Origin: Nocardia sp. BMG111209
Lineage (GTDB): Bacteria > Actinomycetota > Actinomycetes > Mycobacteriales > Mycobacteriaceae
Length of the DNA: 64,000 nt
Reading direction: 5' to 3'
NCBI RefSeq assembly: GCF_000381925.1
Contig: NZ_KB907307.1
Location: 2,418,001 to 2,482,000, forward strand
The position numbers and the translations under genes were made by a program. This document shows, in pieces, positions 43,846 through 53,184 of the stretch. Each line of letters starts with the position of its first letter. Position 1 is the first letter of the stretch. Below the pieces are notes generated by a model that worked only from the letters and a program-made list of their open reading frames with translations, did not search any database and was not told where the DNA came from.

Positions 43846-44805
43846 TCAGGAGGCGCGGAGGGTACGACCGGCCGAGGCGTCCAATTCGCCGATGAACGCT
43901 TCCCACGTCTCGATACACTGCCGCACCGCGGCAGTCACCGCAGGAAGGGAATAAGCGGGCAATTGCGCGATGATCTGGTCCCGCTGCGCGGCCAGCATCA
44001 TCCGATTGTCGAGCAATCGCAACAGCAGGCGCCCGGACTCGCTGTGCCGCAACGCCGGATCCTTGTACAGGGCGACCAGCGGATGCACCGAGCCGGGCGC
44101 GATCGGCTGCTCGGAGGGAAGCGGAATCGTCGCTCCTGTGACACCGGAACGATTTCGGACATCTCGCGCTGTCCCGATCGAAATTCCTGCCGCCGAGGCG
44201 ATCTCACGAAGAGATGCCCGCGGATTCGACTCCAGATACACGGCCGCCCGCCGGCGACCGCCGGTGGAATCCACCGGACGCGTGCGGCCGTCGAGCCCGA
44301 TCCTGCTGTTCGACTGTGGAATATCCGCGCTTGTACGCCTGATGTTCGCGACGGTCTTGGCGGACAGCGCGGTCACCAGTGCGACACTGCGATTCGACCA
44401 CACCGGGAACGTTCTCATGATCCGTCGCGCGGCGGCTACCCGGTCCTGATGCGACAACTGCAGGCCGTGGCCGGTATTCGACCGCACGGCCAGCACGAAC
44501 GCATCGGCCGCGGTGCCGTCGAAGAAGCGCACGTCGATGTGCGTCCGGCCGGACAAGACGGCCGCGCGCACGCGATGCACACCATCGATGACCCGCATCG
44601 TGTCGCGGCGCACGATGATCGGCGGCAGTTCCCCGGCGGCCATCAACTTGCGGACGTGGAGTTCGTCGACCTCGGTGGAACGCGGCGAGTCGGCCGGCAG
44701 CAGTGAACCTATCGATACCGACCTGATCGTCGCGGGCAATGCGGCAGCGTCGTGGTGGCCGGTCTCCGGATCGGCGAGGACACGGGATTCGGACTCGATG
44801 ATCAA
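43846..44805 (-). CDS. ParB-domain regulator (StrR-like)
   Basis: 319 residues. The ParB N-terminal fold appears as IGSLLPADSPR ... HVRKLMAAGELPPIIVRRDTMRVIDGVHRVRAA; a helix-turn-helix follows at LREIASAAGISIGTARDVRNRSG. The plan of an N-terminal ParB domain plus HTH, without partner ParA, matches StrR/NovG-type pathway activators of antibiotic clusters. The frame begins at TTG 44805, an unusual start with GGGGGTG 2 bp upstream, so the true start is unsure. Co-directional with the monooxygenase operon. Confidence 0.77.
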   Translation of the reverse strand: MIIESESRVLADPETGHHDAAALPATIRSVSIGSLLPADSPRSTEVDELHVRKLMAAGELPPIIVRRDTMRVIDGVHRVRAAVLSGRTHIDVRFFDGTAADAFVLAVRSNTGHGLQLSHQDRVAAARRIMRTFPVWSNRSVALVTALSAKTVANIRRTSADIPQSNSRIGLDGRTRPVDSTGGRRRAAVYLESNPRASLREIASAAGISIGTARDVRNRSGVTGATIPLPSEQPIAPGSVHPLVALYKDPALRHSESGRLLLRLLDNRMMLAAQRDQIIAQLPAYSLPAVTAAVRQCIETWEAFIGELDASAGRTLRAS

Positions 44806-45173
44806 ACACCCCCGTAGGTCACAACCGGGTCGTCAACCTCGGCCGCCTCGCCGCCCAGTACGCCTGACCGGCATACCGCCCCCGTGCGGTCTGGTGAACA
44901 ACGTTACTGATTCGAGAGGACAACGGCAAAGCGTCGAGACTCGCGACTATTGCGCATGTGAGCATGATCACTCGCCGGTTACGGCACCCTGGTCGTGGGG
45001 TCGACTCGACGGTCGCCGCCAAATATCAACAACTCGTAAATCCTGAATCTGCCCGACTATTCGGGATCCGGTATCCGGTTTCTTCAGTCGCTCAACAGGA
45101 TCGCCCTTCGGATTTCGGTAACGGCAACTCCACCAACTCCTACCGAGCATCCGTCGGCACCCGATACCGACGA

Positions 45174-45614
45174 ATGCCACGAGCACGGCAAGCGGGACCG
45201 AGGGCGGAGACCGCCACGGAATGCGCCGGCCCCCGGGGCGATCCGGTGCTGCGTCCAGCCTCGATTGCCGTACTCGTCGACGGACAGGGTCCACACCTCG
45301 GGCCGCTCGAGCTCGCGCGCAGCATCTCCGAACAGGACGTGGGCCTGCTCGGAGCCCTGTTCGTCGGCATGCGCAACGACGCACAACTCGCCGAGGCGAT
45401 GCGGCGGATCCTGCGGCGGGACGAGACCTCGATGACCGACGGACTCGTTCACCGAGCGGCCGAGCGACTGGCCCCCGGGGCGGCACCGCTGTTCGCCGAG
45501 GTCGCCGCCGCGGTGATCGTGCATCGCATCGTCGTCGTGGGCGAGCCGTGCGATGCCGCCTTCGTCGCGCATCTCGTCGACGACATCCTCCTGCCCCTGC
45601 TGCGCCGTAGCTGA
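45174..45614 (+). pseudogene. TetR C-terminal ligand domain without HTH
   Basis: The final ~120 residues (ARSISEQDVGLLGALFVGMRNDAQ... through FVAHLVDDILLPLLRRS) match a TetR C-terminal ligand-binding domain. No helix-turn-helix is found in any frame upstream to 44806. Either the 5' end has been lost, leaving a remnant, or a ligand-binding half persists alone from GTG 45246. The 368 bp before it hold nothing else that I recognise. Confidence 0.55.
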
Positions 45615-45669
45615 GCGTCCTCGCACGCGATCCGACTGCCCCTGATCACTCACACAACTTGGAGACCTG

Positions 45670-46569
45670 ATGAAAGCAGTACGCTACGAACGTTTTTCGG
45701 GCATCGACGGCATCTACCTCGCGGACGTCCCCGAGCCCGTGGCCGGCCGGGGCGAGGTGGTGGTCCGGGTCGAGGCCGGCGCGCTCAACCCGGGGTCGTT
45801 ACCGGCGCTGCACGGCAGTTCGTACACACCGAATCGCGACCTCGCCGGCGAAGTCGTCGCGGTCGGCGCCGACGTGCCCGGCGTCACCGTCGGTGACGCG
45901 GTGCTGGGCTGGATCCAGAGCTGGGACGCCCATGCCCAGTTCGTCGCCATCCCCGCAGTCCAGCTGGTGAGCAAGCCTCCAGCCCTCTCGTGGGACGTGG
46001 CGGGCTCGCTCTACACCACCCCGATGGCAGGACTCGGTGCCATCCGGGCGGTGGAACCCCGGCCCGGCGAGACCATCGTGATCTCGGGCGCCTCGGGCGG
46101 CGTCGGGTTCACTGCCGCCCAGCTCGCACTCCGTGCCGGAGCGACGGTGATCGGCCTGACCAGCGACGCACATGTCGACCTGCTCCGGCAACACGGCATC
46201 CGGCCCGTCCGATACGGCGACGGCGAACAGGAACGGATCCTCGCCGCCACCGACCGAGCCGATGCCTTCATCGACACCGTCGGCGGCGGCTACATCGACC
46301 TCGCAATCGACCTCGGCATCCCGAGAGATCGCATCGACACCGTCGTCGACTACCGCGCAGCGAAAGAGAAGGGCGTCAAATCCCTCGGAACAATTGATGC
46401 CGGCGGCCCCCCGGCACTGACCGAACTGGCCACCCTCGCCGCAGCCGGTGACCTGCACATCCCCATCGCCGCAACCTACCCGCTCTCCGCCGTGCGCAAC
46501 GCCTATCGGGCCCTGGCCGACCGCAGGACCCACGGCCGCATCGTGCTGCACCCCCGAGATCTCACCTGA
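45670..46569 (+). CDS. NADP-dependent quinone/enoyl oxidoreductase (MDR)
   Basis: 299 residues. GEVVVRVEAGALNPGSLPAL, NRDLAGEVVAVG, and the Rossmann motif SGASGGVGFTAAQLA identify a zinc-free quinone-oxidoreductase-like MDR. GGAG precedes the ATG. It follows the TetR remnant by 55 bp, which would have been its regulator. Converges on the SDR pair with 63 bp between. Confidence 0.92.
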   Translation: MKAVRYERFSGIDGIYLADVPEPVAGRGEVVVRVEAGALNPGSLPALHGSSYTPNRDLAGEVVAVGADVPGVTVGDAVLGWIQSWDAHAQFVAIPAVQLVSKPPALSWDVAGSLYTTPMAGLGAIRAVEPRPGETIVISGASGGVGFTAAQLALRAGATVIGLTSDAHVDLLRQHGIRPVRYGDGEQERILAATDRADAFIDTVGGGYIDLAIDLGIPRDRIDTVVDYRAAKEKGVKSLGTIDAGGPPALTELATLAAAGDLHIPIAATYPLSAVRNAYRALADRRTHGRIVLHPRDLT

Positions 46570-46632
46570 CCCCTCCCCCATCCACCCGTGCAAACTCGAG
46601 CGGCCAGTGCTGAATAATGTGGTGGCCGAGGG

Positions 46633-47475
46633 CTAGGAGGCGGTTCTCGGCCGGCCGAGTTGCTGCTGGATGTACTTCGTCATCCGGCGATGGAGAAAGC
46701 CCGGGGCGATGCGGCCGATCAGCCAGCCGATGTGTGTGCGCCTGGGCACCACTATCCAGGGAGCGTCGCGGGCAACCGCGGCCAGGATGTCCGTGGCCAA
46801 GCGGTCGGGTGAGTATGCGCGCCTTGTCTTTTCCGCGTCGAGATAGAACCGCCTACCGGGAAAGTCGCCTACTCCCTCGCTGTCCAAGATCGGGGTCTCC
46901 ACAGCGGACGGGCACACCACGGTGACGCGCACTCCGTAGCGTGCCGCCTCCGCACGTAACGCGTTCGAGAGGCCGGCCACCGCGAACTTGGTTGTCGAGT
47001 AGCTGGTGAGCAACCCGGAAGCCATCAGCCCGGCCGCGGAGGCGGTGTTCACGATGTGACCACTACCGGCGGCGATCATGTGTGGATACGCCGCGTGCAC
47101 TCCGTGAACGACGCCGCGAAGGTTGATGTCGATGATTCGGTTCCACTGTTGCAGGCTCAGCAGTTGCGTTTCGCCGCCGATCACTATGCCGGCATTGTTG
47201 AACATGAAGTCCAGGGTCCCGGCATCGGACACCACGTCCGTCACCAGTTGCTGTACGGCAGCGGAATCGGTGACGTCGAGCCGGGCGGCGATTCCCCTGC
47301 CGGGCCCCGGCAGGCCGGCGACGACACGCTTCGCGGCCTCGAGATCGATATCGGCGCACCACACATCGCAGCCGACCGCGGTGAGCGCGCTGGTGAGGGC
47401 TGCCCCGATCCCGGATCCGCCTCCGGTCACAATCGCGCTGCGGCCGCTGAACCGGTCACCGTGGGCGGTACTCAC
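46633..47475 (-). CDS. SDR-family oxidoreductase
   Basis: 280 residues. TGGGSGIG, NNAG, TASAAG and YSTTK are intact. The C-terminal extension with THIGWLIGRIAPGFLHRRMTKYI is amphipathic, seen in SDRs acting on steroid-like or lipid substrates, and may associate with membrane. The GTG start overlaps the upstream SDR stop by 4 bp. Confidence 0.92.
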   Translation of the reverse strand: MSTAHGDRFSGRSAIVTGGGSGIGAALTSALTAVGCDVWCADIDLEAAKRVVAGLPGPGRGIAARLDVTDSAAVQQLVTDVVSDAGTLDFMFNNAGIVIGGETQLLSLQQWNRIIDINLRGVVHGVHAAYPHMIAAGSGHIVNTASAAGLMASGLLTSYSTTKFAVAGLSNALRAEAARYGVRVTVVCPSAVETPILDSEGVGDFPGRRFYLDAEKTRRAYSPDRLATDILAAVARDAPWIVVPRRTHIGWLIGRIAPGFLHRRMTKYIQQQLGRPRTAS

Positions 47476-48233
47476 AGCAGTCCCGCGAGATGCTTGTGCA
47501 GTGCCGGGTAGCGCATCAGGTGTGCGCCACCGTTGATGTCGAGCACCTCACCGGTGATCCATGCGGCGTGGTCGCTGCACAGATACAGTGCGGCGCCGGC
47601 GATTTCGTCCGGAGTGCCGGCGCGGCCCAGCGGGGTGTTCTCCAGATAGTCCTCGGTGATGCCCGGGATCGTCTGGATGCCCTCGGTCAGGGGTGTGATC
47701 ACCAGGCCGGGGGCGATGGCGTTCACCCGCACCCGGCGGGGTGCCAGTTCGAGGGCGGCGACCTGGGTCAGCATCGACAGGCCGGCCTTCGATGCGCAGT
47801 ATGCCGACAGGCCCACTCCCGGCTGCCGTGCGTTCAGTGAGGTGAGCGAGATCAGCGCTCCGCCGTCTGCCACGACCCGGCCGGCGTGTTTCAGCACGAT
47901 GAATGCCCCGACCAGGTTGACGTCGACGATCTGCCGCCACTGCGGTACGTCGTGGTCCACGACCGGTGACCAGCTGCTCTGCCCGGCCGTGTTGACCACG
48001 GCGTGCACCGCGCCCTCGCGGTCGCGTACCTCGGTGAACAGCGCCGCCACGGCGGCCTCGTCGGTGACGTCGACAGTCGTTGCGGCACCGCCGATGTCGG
48101 CTGCGACGGTCTTCGCGGCGGCTCCGTCCCGGTCCGCGACGGTCACTCGGTAGCCCTCCGTACGGAAGGCCTGTGCGATGGCCTTCCCCAGTCCGGATCC
48201 GCCGCCGACGACGACAGCTACACGTTCGTTCAT
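47472..48233 (-). CDS. SDR-family oxidoreductase
   Basis: 253 residues. GGGSGLG, NTAG, LTSLNA and YCASK are present, with APGLVITP and INGGAHLMR at the end as in 3-hydroxyacyl-type SDRs. ATG 48233 has GAGGTGA 6-12 bp upstream. First of two overlapping SDR genes; divergent from the FMO gene across the dyad at 48272-48285. Confidence 0.93.
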   Translation of the reverse strand: MNERVAVVVGGGSGLGKAIAQAFRTEGYRVTVADRDGAAAKTVAADIGGAATTVDVTDEAAVAALFTEVRDREGAVHAVVNTAGQSSWSPVVDHDVPQWRQIVDVNLVGAFIVLKHAGRVVADGGALISLTSLNARQPGVGLSAYCASKAGLSMLTQVAALELAPRRVRVNAIAPGLVITPLTEGIQTIPGITEDYLENTPLGRAGTPDEIAGAALYLCSDHAAWITGEVLDINGGAHLMRYPALHKHLAGLL

Positions 48234-48271
48234 CCAGGTCACCTCAATCGATTCACGCACGACAACTATTA

Positions 48272-48301
48272 TTGACGTGTGTCAAATGTGGGATCTAGTA
48301 T
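48272..48301 (+). promoter_or_regulatory. Promoter with overlapping dyad for the FMO gene
   Basis: TTGAC (48272-48276) and GTCAA (48281-48285) are inverted repeats around GTGT. On the plus strand TTGACG (48272-48277), an 18-bp spacer and TAGTAT (48296-48301) form a promoter, so the dyad covers the -35. It lies in the divergent gap and could control both the FMO and the SDR pair. Confidence 0.5.
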
Positions 48302-48337
48302 CGCACAAGGCAACACATGAACTGAAGGGCGAGAGTC

Positions 48338-49705
48338 ATGAGCGTGCGGTCCGGGCTTCCGTCGACAGCGATCATCGGTGCTGGTATCGCGGGGCTGACG
48401 GCGGGGAAGATGCTCGCGGATTACGGGGTGCCGTACACGTGTTTCGAGGCGTCGGATCGGATCGGTGGCAACTGGGCTTTCGGGAATCCGAACGGGCATT
48501 CGAGTGCGTATCGTTCGCTGCACATCGATACGTCCAAGTACCAGTTGTCGTTCCGGGATTTCCCGATGCCGGTGGGCTATCCGGATTTTCCGCATCATTC
48601 CCAGATCAAGTCGTATCTCGACGAGTACGCGGACAGTTTCGGGTTGCTGGATGCGATCGAGTTCGGCAACCGCGTGGTCCGGGCCGAGCGTCACGAGGGC
48701 GGCGGCTGGACGTTGCACACGCAGGCCGGTGTGGCGCGCGAGTTCGACTTCCTGGTCGTCGCGAACGGTCATCACTGGGATCCCCGGTATCCCGAATTTC
48801 CAGGGGTGTTCACCGGGGATGTGCTCCACTCGCACCGGTACATCGATCCGGACGATCCGATTGTCATGCGGGGCAAGCGGATTCTGGTGGTCGGGATCGG
48901 GAACAGTGCCGCCGACATCACGGTGGAGGTGTCGTCGCGTGCGATGCGGAACACCGTCTACCTGTCCACGCGATCGGGTTCCTGGATCGTGCCGAAGTAT
49001 CTGGCCGGTCGTCCGGTCGACAAGTACGGGGGAGCCCTGCCGTATGTGCCGCGCAGGGTGTTCCGGTGGCTGGTGAACACCGTCGCCGAGTTCGTCGCGG
49101 GCAATCCGGAGCAGTGGGGTCTGCCCAAGCCGGGGCATCGGTTCCTGGACGCGCACGGGACGCAGTCGGTCGAGCTTCCGTTGCGCCTGGGTTCCGGCGA
49201 TGTGATCCCGAAACCCGATGTCGAGCGATTCGACGGCGGCACCGTGCATTTCGTCGACGGCAGTGCCGCCGAGATCGATGTGATCGTCTACGCCACGGGG
49301 TACAACATCAGTTTCCCGTTCTTCGCGCCGGAGTTCCTGTCCGCTCCGGGTAATCGGATCCGGTTGTACAAGCGGATCTTCCGGCCAGGTCTCGAGGATC
49401 TGGCGTTCGCGGGCCTGGCCCAGTCGGTGCCGACGCTGTTCCCGTTCGTGGAATGCCAGGCCCGCACGATCGCCGCCTATGCGGCGGGCGAGTACCGGCC
49501 GCCGCCGGTCGTCGAGATGGAGGCGACGATCACCGCCGACGAACAGATATACCTCGGGCATGTCCTGGACCGGCCCCGGCACACCCAGCAGGTCGACTAC
49601 TACGCCTACGAATGGCAGATGCGCCGGGAAGAGCTGCCGCAGGGACGCCGCCGCGCGCGGACCCACGGCCCGGCACTACCGGCCCGAGAATCCGAAACGC
49701 GCTGA
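48338..49705 (+). CDS. Flavin-containing / Baeyer-Villiger-type monooxygenase
   Basis: 455 residues. FAD motif IGAGIAG near residue 13, the fingerprint FTGDVLHSHRY, second Rossmann motif GIGNSAAD and ATGYNISFPFF are all present. This is a class B flavin monooxygenase, closer to FMOs than to long BVMOs. It uses NADPH and oxygen on a ketone, amine or sulfide. Two SDRs lie divergent and a hydrolase lies downstream, the classic set for alcohol to ketone to ester to acid. Confidence 0.92.
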   Translation: MSVRSGLPSTAIIGAGIAGLTAGKMLADYGVPYTCFEASDRIGGNWAFGNPNGHSSAYRSLHIDTSKYQLSFRDFPMPVGYPDFPHHSQIKSYLDEYADSFGLLDAIEFGNRVVRAERHEGGGWTLHTQAGVAREFDFLVVANGHHWDPRYPEFPGVFTGDVLHSHRYIDPDDPIVMRGKRILVVGIGNSAADITVEVSSRAMRNTVYLSTRSGSWIVPKYLAGRPVDKYGGALPYVPRRVFRWLVNTVAEFVAGNPEQWGLPKPGHRFLDAHGTQSVELPLRLGSGDVIPKPDVERFDGGTVHFVDGSAAEIDVIVYATGYNISFPFFAPEFLSAPGNRIRLYKRIFRPGLEDLAFAGLAQSVPTLFPFVECQARTIAAYAAGEYRPPPVVEMEATITADEQIYLGHVLDRPRHTQQVDYYAYEWQMRREELPQGRRRARTHGPALPARESETR

Positions 49706-49771
49706 CTTTTCACACCCGAAGCTCGCGGATTCTTCTCCGCCGGTGGGTAATTCGAGATACGGAGGTGGCAC

Positions 49772-50719
49772 GTGCCACGCTCATTCACCTTCCCCTCGGA
49801 CGGAATCGATTGCCATGCCTGGCATTTCCCGGCCGCCGATGATCGGTTCGCGACCGCGGCCGGGCGGCCGGCGGTCGTCATGGCGCACGGGTTCGCCGCC
49901 ACCAAGGACTGCGGGCTCGAATCGTTCGCGCGACCGCTGGCCGACGGCGGGCTGGACGTAATCGCCTTCGACTACCGGGGATTCGGGAGCAGCGGTGGTG
50001 AACGCCAGATCGTCTCACCGGCCGGCCAGATCGACGACTACCGCGCCGCACTGCGGGCCGCCGCACAATTGCCCGGGATCGACCGGGAACGATTGGTGCT
50101 CTGGGGTGTTTCGATGGCCGGCGGTACGGTACTGGCCGTCGCGGCCGGCCGCACCGACCTCGTCGCGACCATCGCACTGACGCCACTGGTCACGAGCCTG
50201 TCCCGCGAACAGCAGCCGACTTTGCCCGCGGATCCGCGGACCTCCGATACCGCGGGCCGCCGAGGCAGCACGACCGCCCGGCTACTGATGCACGCCGCGC
50301 GCGACAAATACGCTGCGCGAGCACACAAACGGCGGGTGATGCTGCCCGCCGTCGGCCGCCCCGATGAAGTCGCCTTGCTGAATCTTCCCGGCGTCTACGA
50401 CGATTACCTGTCCATCGTGGGCCCGACCTGGCGCAACGAGGTGAATGCCGCGAGCGCACTGGATATGTTGGGGCACCGCCCGATTCGATTCGCGCAACAG
50501 ATACCCTGCCCGGCGCTGTTCCAGATCGCCGACCACGACCGCTGTGTCCCGGTGGACGCCGCGATGAAGGCCGGTGTCCGCGCGCGAGCGCAGATCAGGC
50601 ACTACCGCTGCGATCACTTCAACGTCTATCCCGGAAAACCCTGGCACGACGCGGTCCGTGACCACCAGATGCGTTTCCTCACCAACGTGTTGTCGCGCGG
50701 CGACCGTGCCACGCGATGA
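49772..50719 (+). CDS. Alpha/beta hydrolase
   Basis: 315 residues. MAHGFAATKDCGLE, FDYRGFGSSGGERQ, nucleophile in GVSMAGGT, QIADHDRCVP (Asp) and the C-terminal RCDHFNVYPG (His). The GTG start has GGAGGT 5 bp upstream. It follows the FMO by 66 bp and may hydrolyse the ester or lactone that the FMO would form. Similar to YcjY/dienelactone-type hydrolases. Confidence 0.9.
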   Translation: MPRSFTFPSDGIDCHAWHFPAADDRFATAAGRPAVVMAHGFAATKDCGLESFARPLADGGLDVIAFDYRGFGSSGGERQIVSPAGQIDDYRAALRAAAQLPGIDRERLVLWGVSMAGGTVLAVAAGRTDLVATIALTPLVTSLSREQQPTLPADPRTSDTAGRRGSTTARLLMHAARDKYAARAHKRRVMLPAVGRPDEVALLNLPGVYDDYLSIVGPTWRNEVNAASALDMLGHRPIRFAQQIPCPALFQIADHDRCVPVDAAMKAGVRARAQIRHYRCDHFNVYPGKPWHDAVRDHQMRFLTNVLSRGDRATR

Positions 50720-50814
50720 ATACCGGCGACCGGCCGGCAGGGCAGCAGAGCAGCGGGGGCGGCAGGGCGGCTGGGGTTGCCCTGGGGGAACAGGGCACAC
50801 TCGGTACATGAGCC

Positions 50815-51492
50815 ATGATCGTCGTGCTACCGGCCGCGGGCCTGCGGACTGACGTGTCCGGGGTCGAGCACAGTGAAGGGGTTCTGGATCGGCGCGCACC
50901 CAAGCGTGGTGATCAGCGCCGTCTGGCCTTGTTGCGGGCGTTGGACGAGCGGCTGAAGGTACAGTTGCTCGACGAGATCAACGTCGCGGACATCACCGCG
51001 GCCGCGGGTGTCAGCCGATCCGCGTTCTATTTCTATTTCGAGGACAAGGCCGCCTGCGTGGCCGCGCTCGGTACCCAGATGCATCAGGAAATCCTCACGG
51101 CCACACGGCTTCTCGTCGACGGTGACGGCTCCCCGCACGAACGGCTGACCGGCGCGATCCACGGGGTGTTCGCCGCGTGGCGCAGCCACCGGCACCTGTT
51201 CCAGGCCATGCTCACCGCACGGCAACGCAACCAGGCCGTCCGCGAACTGTGGGACCGGACCCGGAAATCGTTCGCCCCGCCACTGGCCGCGCTGATCGAC
51301 GCCGAACGCGCCGCCGGCATCGCACCCCCGGGACCGGACAGTCACGCCCTGGCCACCGTCCTGCTCGAACTCAACGAACGCGCCCTCGAACAATTCGGCG
51401 CCACCGGCCCACCCGACGACCAGGAGCGCGTGGAAACACTGATCGTGATCTGGTGGCGCGCCATCTACGCCGTGGTACCGCCGGACCGGTGA
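50815..51492 (+). CDS. TetR-family regulator
   Basis: 225 residues or fewer. LDEINVADITAAAGVSRSAFYFYFEDKAACVAAL is the HTH, with an EthR-like helical ligand domain. The start is uncertain (ATG 50815 or GTG 50854); neither has a clear ribosome site. It is co-directional with the P450 gene 372 bp downstream, and a dyad lies between, so the P450 operon is the likely target. Confidence 0.88.
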   Translation: MIVVLPAAGLRTDVSGVEHSEGVLDRRAPKRGDQRRLALLRALDERLKVQLLDEINVADITAAAGVSRSAFYFYFEDKAACVAALGTQMHQEILTATRLLVDGDGSPHERLTGAIHGVFAAWRSHRHLFQAMLTARQRNQAVRELWDRTRKSFAPPLAALIDAERAAGIAPPGPDSHALATVLLELNERALEQFGATGPPDDQERVETLIVIWWRAIYAVVPPDR

Positions 51493-51738
51493 CGCAGGAA
51501 CCGGAAGCGGAATCGAGAAACCACGCACGGATCGGCGACACGGCCCGCAGGTTCACACTTCGATCGGTGCCCCGACCGACACCGCTTCGCGTAGACGATC
51601 GCGCCTGCTTGGACGTGCTGTACACCGGATACGCCGGATCCTGCCCGGCTTGCCAATCCAGCACCGCCGCCCGGTCGGTCGCCTCCAGAAGCCCCGCCAG
51701 CTCACCCACACGTTGCTGCCACCCAGCACGCCGGCACC

Positions 51739-51767
51739 GACCTTACCGAAAGCTTGACAGTAAGGTC
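51739..51767. promoter_or_regulatory. Perfect 8-bp dyad around a TTGACA element
   Basis: GACCTTAC (51739-51746) and GTAAGGTC (51760-51767) are exact inverted repeats with 13 bp between. TTGACA (51754-51759), a consensus -35, lies in the centre. It is ~100-125 bp before the P450 start. A repressor bound here would hide the -35. The rest of the 372-bp gap shows no gene. Confidence 0.65.
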
Positions 51768-51864
51768 AACAATAAACCAATCTGGTGACGCAGGCAATGA
51801 TGCGGGGCGTCGCGAGATCGGTGGCGGATCCGTGGGAAGTCGTGAAGGAATGGAAGGACCGCTG

Positions 51865-53100
51865 ATGAGCATGCCGATCGTCGACGACGCTGCGAAGGTG
51901 CTGGCCGATCCCGCCGCCTACACCGACGAGACGCGACTGCACGCCGCACTCGCGCATCTGCGCGCCGAGGCCCCGGTGTCGCTGGTCGACGTACCGTCGT
52001 ATCGGCCGTTCTGGGCGATCACCAAGCACGCGGACGTGATGGCCGTCGAGCGCGCGCATCGGCTGTACACGAACTGGCCCCGGCCCGTGCTGATGACCGA
52101 GGCTTCGGACGAGATGCAGGCCGCGATCGGCATCCGCACGCTCATCCACATGGATGAGCCACAACATCGCGTGGTGCGGGCGATCGCGTCGGATTGGTTC
52201 AGCCCGAAAGCCATGCGCGCCATGGAGATCCGCATCACGGACCTGGCCGTGCGGTATGTGGATCGAATGCGCGACCTCGGTGGCGAGTGCGATTTCGTGC
52301 AGGAGATCGCGGTGAACTACCCGCTGTACGTGATCATGTCGCTGCTCGGGGTCCCGGAGTCCGACTTTCCGTTGATGCTGAAACTCACCCAGGAACTCGT
52401 CGGCAGCGACGACGACGAGTTGAAGCGCAGCACTTCGTCCGACGACACGATGAACTCACTGCTCGAGATGTTCGAGTACTTCCGGGCACTGACCGCGTCG
52501 CGGCGCGAGCATCCGACCGACGATCTGGCCTCTGCCATCGCCAACGCCGTCGTCGACGGTGCCCCACTGTCGGATGTGGACACCATGTCCTACTACGCCA
52601 TCATCGCCACTGCCGGCCACGACACGACCAGCAGCAGTGTCTCGGGGGGACTGCACGCGCTGATCGAACACCCGGACCAGCACGCGCTGCTGCGGAATGA
52701 GCCGGACACGCTGCCCCGGGCCACCGAGGAGATCATCCGCTGGGTCACGCCGGTCAAGGCGTTCATGCGCACGGCGGCCGAGGACACCGAGATTCGCGGT
52801 GTACCCGTCGCGGCCGGGGATTCTCTGCTGCTGTCGTACGTCTCCGCCAACCGGGACGAGGAGGTCTTCGCGGACCCGTTCCGATTCGATGTCGAGCGGG
52901 AGCCGAACAAGCAGATCGCCTTCGGATACGGCGTACATCGTTGCCTGGGTGCGGGTCTGGCCCGCATGGAGATCGGCAAATTCTTCGCCGAACTGGTGCC
53001 GAGGCTCGAGTGGATCGAGCCGGCCGGGGCGGCGCAATGGACCGCCACCACGTTCGTCGGCGGACTCAAACATCTGCCGATTCGATACTCGGTGCGCTGA
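51865..53100 (+). CDS. Cytochrome P450
   Basis: 411 residues. I-helix TAGHDTTSSS, ExxR in ATEEIIRW, haem motif FGYGVHRCLGAG. A soluble bacterial class I P450; no ferredoxin is nearby. ATG 51865 with GAAGGA upstream was chosen over a start 37 codons earlier, which lies in the promoter. It opens a run of co-directional genes (P450, amidohydrolase, AMP ligase, kinase-like). Confidence 0.93.
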   Translation: MSMPIVDDAAKVLADPAAYTDETRLHAALAHLRAEAPVSLVDVPSYRPFWAITKHADVMAVERAHRLYTNWPRPVLMTEASDEMQAAIGIRTLIHMDEPQHRVVRAIASDWFSPKAMRAMEIRITDLAVRYVDRMRDLGGECDFVQEIAVNYPLYVIMSLLGVPESDFPLMLKLTQELVGSDDDELKRSTSSDDTMNSLLEMFEYFRALTASRREHPTDDLASAIANAVVDGAPLSDVDTMSYYAIIATAGHDTTSSSVSGGLHALIEHPDQHALLRNEPDTLPRATEEIIRWVTPVKAFMRTAAEDTEIRGVPVAAGDSLLLSYVSANRDEEVFADPFRFDVEREPNKQIAFGYGVHRCLGAGLARMEIGKFFAELVPRLEWIEPAGAAQWTATTFVGGLKHLPIRYSVR

Positions 53101-53184
53101 CCGCGCACGCGGCCCGGCCGGGTATGCGCTGTTCCCATGAGTTCAATTATCCGCCAACAGTTTTCGAAGATCGAGAGGACGACG

